From an uncultured bacterium (GTDB lineage: Bacteria; Bacillota_I; Bacilli_A; Mycoplasmatales; Metamycoplasmataceae): DNA of 10,331 nucleotides. Positions 1 through 6,268 of the stretch are shown piece by piece. The translations under genes and the position numbers were made by a program. The stretch is from contig CAKNAO010000019.1 in the NCBI GenBank assembly GCA_929200685.1, forward strand, positions 1-10,331, in the 5' to 3' direction. Positions within the stretch are counted from its first letter, which is position 1; every line of letters starts with the position of its first letter. The notes beneath the pieces were generated by a model. It saw nothing but the letters and a program-made list of their open reading frames with translations, searched no databases and was not told the origin of the DNA.

Positions 1-526
1 ACATATCTACTTCTTTTGAAGGTGTAAAAAATAATTCATTAAGTTTTAAAGCTATTTGATCTATTTTAATATTTTTTTCTTCTTTAGTATCATATTTTAA
101 TTTTAAAAATACAGAGTCAAATTTTACGTTTTTATTTTGAATTTTTAATGTTAATTCATCACCATTTTCTTTTGCTCTAATTAAATCATAAATTAATTTT
201 TCAAGACCATTTTTATATTTATTTTCATTTGTTTTTTTGATAGTAGCAATAATATTGTTTGAATCATTTATGTTTAAAAATTTTGCTATTGTTTTTTTAT
301 TTTCTTCATTATCAATAACATCAAAAATATCTTTTTTTGTAAAATCTGCTTTATTTTGTTGAGTATTCATTTCAGTAACTAAATATCTTGAATCAGTTTT
401 AGATTTTAAATTTACTTCATAAATTTTGTTTGGTTTTGCAATATAAGCAAATACACCAACACCAACACCAACACCAACAATTATTCCTAATGAAGCAAAT
501 AATTTAATTAAATTTTTATTTTTCAT
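1..526 (-). CDS. Membrane-anchored protein of unknown function, C-terminus off the window (copy 1)
   Basis: I do not recognise a family. The gene starts with ATG at 526-524, overlapping the EIIC stop by 1 nt (TAATG), so it is probably translated by coupling and belongs to the PTS operon. 175 codons are visible before the left edge. The equivalent tail in copy 2 ends after about 25 more codons, suggesting about 200 residues in total. Residues 1-7 are lysine-rich, and residues 9-29 form one hydrophobic helix containing a GVGVGVGV run. The rest is hydrophilic and Lys/Asn/Asp-rich, without cysteine near the helix, so it is not a typical lipoprotein. An N-in, C-out anchored surface protein is the simplest reading. 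Unlike copy 2, this reading frame is intact as far as it can be seen. The link to sugar uptake rests only on its position. Confidence 0.8.
   Translation of the reverse strand, partial: MKNKNLIKLFASLGIIVGVGVGVGVFAYIAKPNKIYEVNLKSKTDSRYLVTEMNTQQNKADFTKKDIFDVIDNEENKKTIAKFLNINDSNNIIATIKKTNENKYKNGLEKLIYDLIRAKENGDELTLKIQNKNVKFDSVFLKLKYDTKEEKNIKIDQIALKLNELFFTPSKEVDM
454..479 (-). repeat. Hexanucleotide repeat coding Gly-Val pairs
   Basis: The unit CACCAA (plus strand) occurs four times in a row plus a partial fifth. On the coding strand it reads GGTGTT-type codons, giving the Gly-Val run inside the N-terminal membrane helix. Because the unit is 6 bp, gain or loss of a unit keeps the frame and changes the helix by two residues. 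Confidence 0.85.
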
Positions 527-1980
527 TAAACATTACCAACTTTCTTAGTTTTTTTTGTTTTAGAATTAGAATTTATATTCATATTATTCATTTTTGCTTC
601 TTTTAATTCATCTTTTTTTACAATTAATGCAAATGGTAGATATACTAAAAATAAAGTTGCTATTGAAAGCAATGAAATTGGAATTGATCTTCAATCAAAT
701 TGAGTAACAATTAATCCATATAATATTGGAGGAGTAGTTCATGGTGCTAAAATTGTTGGGGCATTCATTAATCCAATTTTTATGGCAATTACTGGTCAAA
801 TACATGCAGATGCAGGACCTAATACAAATGGAATAAAGTATTTATAATTAAATACTATTGGAAAACCAAAAATAACTGGTTCATTAATTTCAAAAATTCC
901 AGATGGAAGAGCAAATTTTGCCACTTCTCTTTGTGGTGAACCCTTTTTTAAAATAATGAATGAAATAAAAATTAATGGTAATGTTCCACCAGAACCACCA
1001 ACAAATCCAAATCCTGATCAAACTTGTTCCATAGCTACATTATTTCCACCAGACATATTATCAATTCATAATAATAATGAAATTGGCCCAAAAATTCCTC
1101 CTATTGTATTTGGTCCATGAATACCAAATCATCATAAGAATGATGTCAATAATAAATAAACAAATATAATGCTTATATCTCCACCACCTTTTGCAAAAGC
1201 TAATAATGGTTGTTGTATTAAATTAACAATTACAAATGATAAATCTTTTAAATTATAACCATTTGCTAACCCTTCATTTGTTTCTAAAAAATAATATGGT
1301 AATGATACTAATACATTTAATAATGCTGCACCTAAAATAGTAATAAATGCTGGTAAAAGAACACCAAATGCTCTTCCAACTGCTGGTGGCACTGAAGGGG
1401 GTAGTCTTAATTCAAATTTTTTAGTTTTAGTAATTCACATAAAAAATGTTCCACCCAATAAAGCTGAAATTATAGCCGTAATCATTCCAGTAGCACCAAA
1501 TTTATCAGTTTTTGCACCTATAAATACAATAAATACGCCTAATGAAACTACTGAAACTAAAATTGGTGATTTATTAGATTTTATCAATGCTAATGAAAAA
1601 GCAATTAATATTACTAAATATAAAGATATTGAACCTAAAGATGCAGCATTTACTCACCCAAATATTTGCATTCCAAATGCTCTAATTTCTTTAAAATCAC
1701 CTACTAATTCTCACCTATTTGAATTATCAAATAGGTGAGATGATACTTCTTTTGTATTGCCGGTTGCTCTAGCAATTAAACCTAATAAAGATGTTTTTTC
1801 TGCTCCTCAACCCCCAAATATTATTGTTATAAATAATATTGCAATTGCACCTGCAATGGTTAATGGAAGTGATAAAGCAAATCCATCTCTTAATGAAGAA
1901 AGATATTTATTGCTTCCAATTTTTCCTAATTTTTTAGAAATGATTTGAAGATTTTTTTGTACATTTTCATTTTTAATCAT
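526..1980 (-). CDS. celB: PTS EIIC, lactose/cellobiose family permease (copy 1)
   Basis: This is the 484-residue membrane permease of a beta-glucoside phosphotransferase system. It carries the sugar across the membrane for phosphorylation by EIIB. Eleven Trp codons are all TGA, so the gene is only continuous under code 4. Family landmarks are the N-terminal helix with ALSLPLTIAGAIAIL (about residues 35-49), the WWFGIHGPN loop (about 281-289), and the signature INEPVIFGFPIVFN (about 366-379). The hydrophobic core suggests about eight to ten membrane helices. A basic, Asn/Lys-rich cytosolic tail of about 30 residues closes it. The start ATG (1980-1978) has AAAGGTGA just upstream and overlaps the preceding membrane gene by 8 nt. 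The stop overlaps the next gene by 1 nt. The symbol is family-level; cellobiose, other beta-glucosides or lactose cannot be told apart from sequence alone. Confidence 0.95.
1709..1740. repeat. Perfect 14-bp inverted repeat inside EIIC (copy 1)
   Basis: Arms 1709-1722 and 1727-1740 are exact reverse complements (TCTCACCTATTTGA with its complement) around a 4-nt loop ATTA. It lies in codons about 81-91 of EIIC, in the segment SSHLFDNSNRWEL. No T-run follows, so it is not a standard terminator. The same arms occur at 5112-5143 and 7451-7482. Confidence 0.9.
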
Positions 1981-2308
1981 TTTTCACCTTTCTTATTCTC
2001 GCAGATTCATTTTGATCAAAATTTAATATAATGTAAAATGATATTAAAATTAGTGCAATTGGAAATATTAAAAATCCAAATATAATTATTAAACTTAAAA
2101 AATTAGATTTATTTTCTAAATATAATAATTTAAATAAAATTGGTCATGTTAATAAATACAAAACAATTGTTAAAGAAATCATACCAGCACCAAATAATGT
2201 TGAAGTGTTAGCACCATCTCCTTTCATTGCATAAACAATTCCTAAAGTTAATACAATCATATTAATCAATCAAAAATTTAACAAAGAATATAATTTTTTT
2301 TTATTCAT
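1973..2308 (-). CDS. Small multi-pass membrane protein embedded in PTS operon (copy 1)
   Basis: This encodes 111 residues and reads open only with TGA as Trp (residues 13 and 55). I do not recognise the family. Hydrophobic segments lie at about residues 9-27, 38-57 and 70-97, the last long enough for two passes, so three or four membrane helices are expected. The short ends and loops are Lys/Asn-rich. The start ATG at 2308 has AAGGAG five to six bases upstream and overlaps the EIIA stop by 8 nt (ATGAATAA). Its own stop overlaps the EIIC start by 8 nt (ATGATTAA). These overlaps plus the good ribosome site make it a real gene. Its placement between EIIA and EIIC suggests a role alongside the permease, such as assembly or stability, but that is inference only. 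Confidence 0.85.
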
Positions 2309-2636
2309 TTTTCTCCTTATTTTTTAATAATTTATAAATTTCTACAAATTCTTGGATAATTAAAATCAATGTTTGTGTAGTTAAGAGTTGATCTTCAGCA
2401 TGTAAAAATAAAACTTTAAATGGGTGTTTTTCACCTTTTGCTTCTCTTACAACTATATCCATATGTTTATGACAAGCGTTATTGATTTCAGAATTTGCTT
2501 TTTTTATTTTACTATTTGCATCATCAAAATTATTATTTTTAGATAATCTAAGTGCTTCCATAGCAAGTGATTTTGCATTACCTGCCATTGTGATAATTTC
2601 GAATGAAAGTTTTTCTCAATTTATTTTATCTTTTAT
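2301..2636 (-). CDS. celC: PTS EIIA, lactose/cellobiose family, probable AUA start (copy 1)
   Basis: This cytosolic phosphocarrier accepts phosphate from HPr and passes it to EIIB. The family forms trimers of helical subunits. With the start proposed here it has 111 residues. His79 in LFLHAEDQLLT is the expected phosphorylation site, and Asp82 matches the buried trimer-core Asp. The first ATG (2588) would begin inside the conserved helix (EII..AGNAKSLA), dropping about 16 conserved-frame residues, and it has no Shine-Dalgarno. Reading upstream in frame gives KDKINWEKLSFEIIT, which fits the first helix of the family. It starts at ATA (2636-2634), six bases after AAGGAGG. No ATG, GTG or TTG is available in that frame there. 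A 95-residue protein from the later ATG is the alternative. The family's second His (HAxDH) is Gln83 here. Confidence 0.88.
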
Positions 2637-2642
2637 TTTTCA

Positions 2643-2649
2643 CCTCCTT
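2643..2649 (-). promoter_or_regulatory. Strong Shine-Dalgarno supporting the ATA start of EIIA (copy 1)
   Basis: AAGGAGG on the minus strand, followed by TG, extends to an almost full match to the 16S anti-Shine-Dalgarno. It sits six bases before ATA at 2636-2634 and 54 bases before the first ATG. It lies in the 42-nt gap after the bgl stop, the only real gap between genes of the operon. Confidence 0.75.
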
Positions 2650-2678
2650 ATTTTGTAAATTTAATAAAATTATTTTTA

Positions 2679-4139
2679 TTAAACAGATTCAGTAAAATCA
2701 ATGTTTTTTAAATCAATTGTTTCTTCAATTTTTTTATAAGAATCTTCAAAACCATTTTTTTCAATCATTTTTTTAAATCATCTAGCAGATTTTTTTAATT
2801 TTCTACTTTGGTCTAATAAATTAACCTCAATAAAACCATATCTATTTTTATAAGCATTTCTTCAAGATCAATTATCTATAATTGATCACATATGATATCC
2901 AAAACAATTAGCACCATCTTTAATAGCTTTATGTAGTTGTTCCAAATGCTCTTGTAAAAAAGCTATTCTATAATTATCTTGAATTTCTTTTGATTTTTGA
3001 TTTCTAAATCTATTTTCATTTTCAACTCCCATTCCATTTTCAGCAATGTAAAATGGGATATTATTTAAGTTGTTTTTAATATACATTGATAAATCATATA
3101 AAGATTCTGGTCTAATCTCTCAGCCTCTAAATACATTGTATCTTGCTTTATCATATTTATATATTGAAAAACGTTTTTCAAAAATATTTTTAGAATTTAA
3201 TTTTTTTGGTGATTGTAATCTAATTGGTGAATAAAAATTTGCTCCAAGAAAATCAATTTTAATTTTTGAAATTTCATTTAAATCTTCTTTTGAAAATTTT
3301 GGTATTAAATTTTCTTCTTCAATTATTTTAATTACATTTTTATCAAATTTTCCCAACACCATTGGAATTAACATGGCATTATTGTGTAATGCATCGCAAT
3401 CTTTTGCAGCTTTAATATCATCTTTAGAAGGATTAATTCCATCTTTTGCTATTGAAGGGTTAACATTTATTACAACACCAATTTGAGATTTAACATTATT
3501 TCTATATTTTTCATTAAATAAATTAACAGCTTTTGCATGTGCTAATATTGTTCCGAATCCAGCTTGAACCGCTCTTTTTGAATCAACTAATAATGGTCAA
3601 TGTGTTTTAGTTAAATATCCTGCAAATATTGGAACAATAGGTTCATTCATTGTAGCAATTTTAGAAACTTTATTACCAAATTCTTTATAAACAATATCAC
3701 AATATTTAACAAATTTATCAATTACTTTTTTAGATTCTCAACCACCTAATTTTTGTGCTCATAATGGCATATCAAAGTGAAAAATATTAAGAACTATTTT
3801 AATTCCAAGTAAATTTGCTTTGTCAATCACATTATGATAAAAATCAAGACCTTTTTTTGAAACATCATTACCATTAGGCAATACTCTTGCTCAAGAAATA
3901 CCAATTCTTAATGAGTTTATATTTATTGATTTGTATAATTCTAAATCAGAATTATATTTTTCAAAAAAATTAGATGTTATTGAAGGTCCTATTCTATTAT
4001 GAAAATCTTCTGGTTTAACTCTAAAATATTCATCTCATACTGTAAGTCCTTTATTTGTATTTCCTTTTCCTTCTATTTGTTCAGCAGCAGTAGCTCCACC
4101 TCATCAAAAATTTTTTGGAAATTTTAAAAAATTACTCAT
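2679..4139 (-). CDS. bgl: 6-phospho-beta-glucosidase, GH1 (copy 1)
   Basis: This cytosolic glycosidase of 486 residues has the usual GH1 length. It hydrolyses the phosphorylated beta-glucoside delivered by the PTS. Visible motifs are WWGGATAAEQIEG (about 12-24, with the sugar-binding Gln21), TMNEP with Glu166 as acid/base, and YIAENGMG with Glu367 as nucleophile. In the C-terminal phosphate-binding loop, Ser425 and Tyr434 sit where phospho-specific GH1 enzymes have Ser and Tyr; plain beta-glucosidases have Glu at the Ser position. The usual Lys seven residues after the Ser is Asn432, with Lys431 beside it. About a dozen Trp codons are all TGA. The start ATG at 4139 overlaps the EIIB stop by 1 nt, with a G-rich ribosome site (GGGGGGAAAATAATG). 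Phospho-beta-galactosidase is a less likely alternative. Confidence 0.95.
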
Positions 4140-4438
4140 TATTTTCCCCCCAATTTTTTAATAGCAATTTCTAAAATTTCTTCACTTTTTGCCATTGCAT
4201 AAAATTGTGGTGGTATTATAACAACTGGTTTATTGGTAATTTCTTTAAATTCTGACTCCATAAATGAAACTTGTGGACCAAGCATTATAATATCTCATTT
4301 TTCTAAAATAGATTTTGCACTCCCAGAATCCAAGGCTTGTACTTTACCTTCAATTTCTCTCTTTTTTAAAAGTTTTTTCATTTTTGATTCTACAAGTGAA
4401 GTTGACATTCCTGCAGAACATACTAGTAGTATTTTCAT
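4139..4438 (-). CDS. celA: PTS EIIB, cellobiose/lichenan family (copy 1)
   Basis: This stand-alone EIIB has 99 residues, the usual size for the family. It takes phosphate from EIIA on Cys7 and transfers it to the sugar bound by EIIC. The N-terminus MKILLVCSAGMSTS carries the phosphocysteine loop. The IIMLGPQVSFME stretch (about residues 50-61) matches the beta-strand and loop conserved in the family. It has one TGA-coded Trp. It is the first gene of the operon. The start ATG at 4438 is preceded by GGAG at five bases, and a TATAAT box lies 22 bases upstream. The stop is shared with the start of bgl (TAATG), so the two are translationally coupled. Confidence 0.95.
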
Positions 4439-4460
4439 ATTTTCTCCATTTTCTATTTAA

Positions 4461-4519
4461 ATTATATACTTTGTCTATTTAAAAACATATTTTATACTTG
4501 TATATATAAAAGGAAACAA
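4461..4519 (-). promoter_or_regulatory. Promoter region of operon copy 1 (two candidate -10 boxes)
   Basis: Reading the minus strand, the proximal candidate has a perfect TATAAT at 4466-4461 with no good -35 box; transcription would start near 4454, leaving about 15 nt before EIIB. The distal candidate has TTGTTT at 4519-4514, a 17-nt spacer, and TATAAA at 4496-4491, so it would start near 4484. The palindromic element at 4491-4509 overlaps the distal -10 and spacer. The homopolymer tract begins inside the distal -35 box. Confidence 0.6.
4491..4509. promoter_or_regulatory. Candidate operator upstream of EIIB (copy 1)
   Basis: Plus-strand TTTATACTTGTATATATAA contains the palindrome TATAC-TT-GTATA. 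Eighteen of its 19 bases recur at 5440-5458 upstream of the EIIC relic, where the flanks are otherwise unlike. The TTGTATATATAA part is one base from TTGTATATACAA, the type of site used by GntR/HutC-family sugar regulators such as TreR. No regulator gene is in the window. Confidence 0.5.
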
Positions 4520-4553
4520 AAAAAAAAAAAAAAAAAAAAAAATTTTTTTTTTT
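4518..4553. repeat. A25/T11 homopolymer tract at promoter (copy 1)
   Basis: Twenty-five A followed by eleven T on the plus strand. It lies just upstream of the operon promoter and is also the exact point where the EIIC relic begins. Such runs are prone to slippage. On the minus strand an RNA would read A11 then U25, which can fold as an A-U hairpin with a U tail. The corresponding tract in copy 2 has T27. Confidence 0.9.
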
Positions 4554-5373
4554 AATTCATCTTTTTTTACAATTAATGCAAATGGTAAATATACTAAAAA
4601 TAAAGTTGCTATTGAAAGCAATGAAATTGGAATTGATTTTCAATCAAATTGAGTAACAATTAATCCATATAATATTGGGGGAATAGTTCATGGCACTAAA
4701 ATTGTTGGGACATTCATTAATCCAATTTTTATGGCAATTACTGGTCAAATACATGCAGATGAAGGACTTAATACAAATGAAATAAAGTATTTATAATTAA
4801 ATACTATTGAGAAACCAAAAATAACTGGTTCATTAATTTCAAAAATTCCAGATGGAAGAGCAAATTTTGCCACTTCTCTTTGTGGTGAACTCTTTTTTAA
4901 AATAATGATTAATTTTTGCACCTATAAACACAATAAATACACCTAATGAAACTACTGAAACTAAAATTGGTGATTTATTAAATTTTATCAATGCTAATGA
5001 AAAAGCAATTAATATTATTAAATATAAAGATATTGAACCTAAAGATGCAATATTTACTCACTCAAAATTTGCATTCCAAATGCTCTAATTTCTTTAAAAT
5101 CACCTACTAATTCTCACCTATTTGATATTTCAAATAGGTGAGATGATACTTCTTTTGTATTGCCAGTTGCTCTAGCAATTCAACCTAAATAAAGATATTT
5201 TTTTTGCTCCTCAACTCCAAATATTATTGTTATAAATAATATTGCAATTGCACCCGCAATAGTTAATGGAAACAATAAAGCAAATCCATCTTTTAATGAA
5301 GAAAGATATTTATTGCTTCCTATTTTTGAAAAAATTTTTGATAAAACTTCAAGATTTTTTTATTTTTAATCAT
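4554..5373 (-). pseudogene. Decayed third EIIC gene
   Basis: The sequence is about 96% identical to EIIC over 4554-4907 (matching 605-958), then jumps to match from about 1503 onward. About 545 bp, coding for the middle of the permease including the IHGPN loop, is missing, and the frame shifts. The start ATG at 5373 is still present, but the first codons have a small deletion and hit a stop within about 15 codons. Further small indels occur near 5067 and 5190. The last codons of the tail are replaced by the A/T homopolymer tract. It keeps its own upstream element at 5440-5458. A functional permease cannot be made. It is a relic of an older EIIC copy and a possible donor for recombination with the two intact genes. 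Confidence 0.92.
5112..5143. repeat. Perfect 14-bp inverted repeat in the EIIC relic
   Basis: Arms 5112-5125 and 5130-5143 are the same as in the intact EIIC genes and pair without a mismatch. The 4-nt loop has changed from ATTA to TATT. Confidence 0.88.
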
Positions 5374-5439
5374 TTTTATTTTCTTTTAAAATTTTTGTTT
5401 CTTATTAAAATTTTACATTTTATAAATTTAAAATTGTAA

Positions 5440-5458
5440 TTTATACTTGTATGTATAA
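5440..5458. promoter_or_regulatory. Candidate operator/promoter element upstream of the EIIC relic
   Basis: TTTATACTTGTATGTATAA differs by one base from the element at 4491-4509 and includes the palindrome TATAC-TT-GTATA. Read on the minus strand it contains TATAAA as a possible -10 box, 66 bases before the relic's ATG. The remaining intergenic sequence, 5374-5439 and 5459-5473, is plain AT-rich DNA with no clear terminator. Confidence 0.45.
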
Positions 5459-5473
5459 TGAATTTATTATTTT

Positions 5474-5680
5474 TTAAATTAGTAATCCTACTATTATAGA
5501 AATAATAATTAATATTAAACTAATAAAAGGAAAAACATAAAGAGCTATTTTTGTTCTTCTTTGGGTTTTAAAAGTTAAATTACCTTTTATTTTTGAAAGA
5601 TTATTTAAAAACATCATTATAAATGGCGTCATTGCAAAAAACATTGCCAATAATAATAAAGTGAATAATATATATTTCAT
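5474..5680 (-). CDS. Small two-helix membrane protein, unknown function
   Basis: This open frame codes 68 residues and starts with ATG at 5680, 16 bases after the natural end of the anchored-protein gene (5697). Two hydrophobic segments at about residues 3-26 and 46-67 flank a basic loop (SKIKGNLTFKTQRRTK), predicting a hairpin membrane protein with the charged loop in the cytosol. I do not recognise a family. No Shine-Dalgarno is visible. It is probably the last gene of operon copy 2 in the direction of transcription; a matching gene for copy 1 would lie left of the window. The clean membrane topology argues for a real gene, but an AT-rich chance ORF remains possible. Confidence 0.6.
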   Translation of the reverse strand: MKYILFTLLLLAMFFAMTPFIMMFLNNLSKIKGNLTFKTQRRTKIALYVFPFISLILIIISIIVGLLI

Positions 5681-5696
5681 TATTTATAATTATATT

Positions 5697-6268
5697 TTAT
5701 TTTTTAAAATTTAAAATAGTTTTTTCTAAATGATTTTTTTCAAATTTTACTACATTTTTATTAACCAAAATATACATATCTACTTCTTTTGAAGGTGTAA
5801 AAAATAATTCATTAAGTTTTAAAGCTATCTAATCTATTTTAATTTTAAAAATATAGAATCAAATTTTACATTTTTATTTTGAATTTTTAATGTTAATTTA
5901 TCACCATTTTCTTTTGCTCTAATTAAATCATAAATTAATTTTTCAAGACCATTTTTATATTTATTTTCATTTGTTTTTTTGATAGTAGCAATAATATTGT
6001 TTGAATCATTTATGTTTAAAAATTTTGCTATTGTTTTTTTATTTTCTTCATTATCAATAACATCAAAAATATCTTTTTTTGTAAAATCTGCTTTATTTTG
6101 TTGAGTATTCATTTCAGTAACTAAATATCTTGAATCAGTTTTAGATTTTAAATTTACTTCATAAATTTTGTTTGGTTTTGCAATATAAGCAAATACACCA
6201 ACACCAACACCAACACCAACAATTATTCCTAATGAAGCAAATAATTTAATTAAATTTTTATTTTTCAT
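5697..6268 (-). pseudogene. Membrane-anchored protein gene broken by 31-bp deletion (copy 2)
   Basis: This is the counterpart of the copy 1 gene at <1-526. It starts at 6268 with the same TAATG overlap with EIIC. A 31-bp deletion, corresponding to one of two 9-bp direct repeats TATTTTAAT plus the bases between them in copy 1 (62-70 and 93-101), shifts the frame. Translation stops at TAG 5836-5834 after 144 residues, against about 200 for the intact form. A second lesion lies just beyond: a Gln codon of the original frame is TAG here (changes at 5829 and 5831). The original frame can be followed past the lesion to TAA at 5699-5697. A shortened 144-residue anchored protein could still be made. 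Confidence 0.85.
6196..6221 (-). repeat. Hexanucleotide Gly-Val repeat, copy 2
   Basis: The CACCAA repeat has the same number of units as at 454-479, in the membrane helix of the broken anchored-protein gene. Confidence 0.85.

Larger units (their letters stand above)
1..4553. repeat. Large direct repeat, copy 1
   Basis: This arm pairs with 5774-10295. The partner offset is 5742 bp from position 102 onward and 5773 bp before about position 62, because copy 2 lacks 31 bp. From 158 to the end of the T11 run I see no mismatch with copy 2, and all encoded proteins match. Positions 1-157 carry six substitutions (56, 58, 112, 116, 128, 157) plus the 31-bp gap. The homology continues past the left window edge. 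It contains a whole beta-glucoside PTS operon. Confidence 0.95.

Noticed and set aside
454..479. Short tandem repeat as a CRISPR array
   Set aside because: The unit is only 6 bp without spacers and is coding.
1..526. Lipoprotein
   Set aside because: There is no cysteine after the N-terminal hydrophobic segment, so no lipobox.
1132..1392. Separate short minus-strand genes inside EIIC and bgl (1132-1392, 2886-3086, 3120-3374 and their copy 2 partners)
   Set aside because: They are pieces of EIIC and Bgl cut at TGA codons; TGA is Trp here and the pieces are in frame with the full genes.
1709..1740. Inverted repeat as an intrinsic terminator
   Set aside because: It is inside the coding region and no T run follows on either strand.
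1757..1948. Plus-strand open frame of 63 codons (also at 7499-7690)
   Set aside because: It lies antisense within the EIIC gene, has no ribosome site, and its sequence is the mirror of a conserved permease segment.
2301..2588. EIIA starting at the first ATG (2588)
   Set aside because: This would remove most of the conserved first helix and leaves the strong Shine-Dalgarno unused 54 bases upstream; it remains the fallback if AUA is not used.
4233..4460. Plus-strand open frame of 75 codons (also at 9975-10202)
   Set aside because: It is antisense to EIIB and its ribosome site, with no initiation signal; EIIB is clearly the real gene.
4554..5373. Insertion sequence or transposon remnant between the operon copies
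   Set aside because: The interval aligns with EIIC along its length, and no transposase or terminal inverted repeats are visible.
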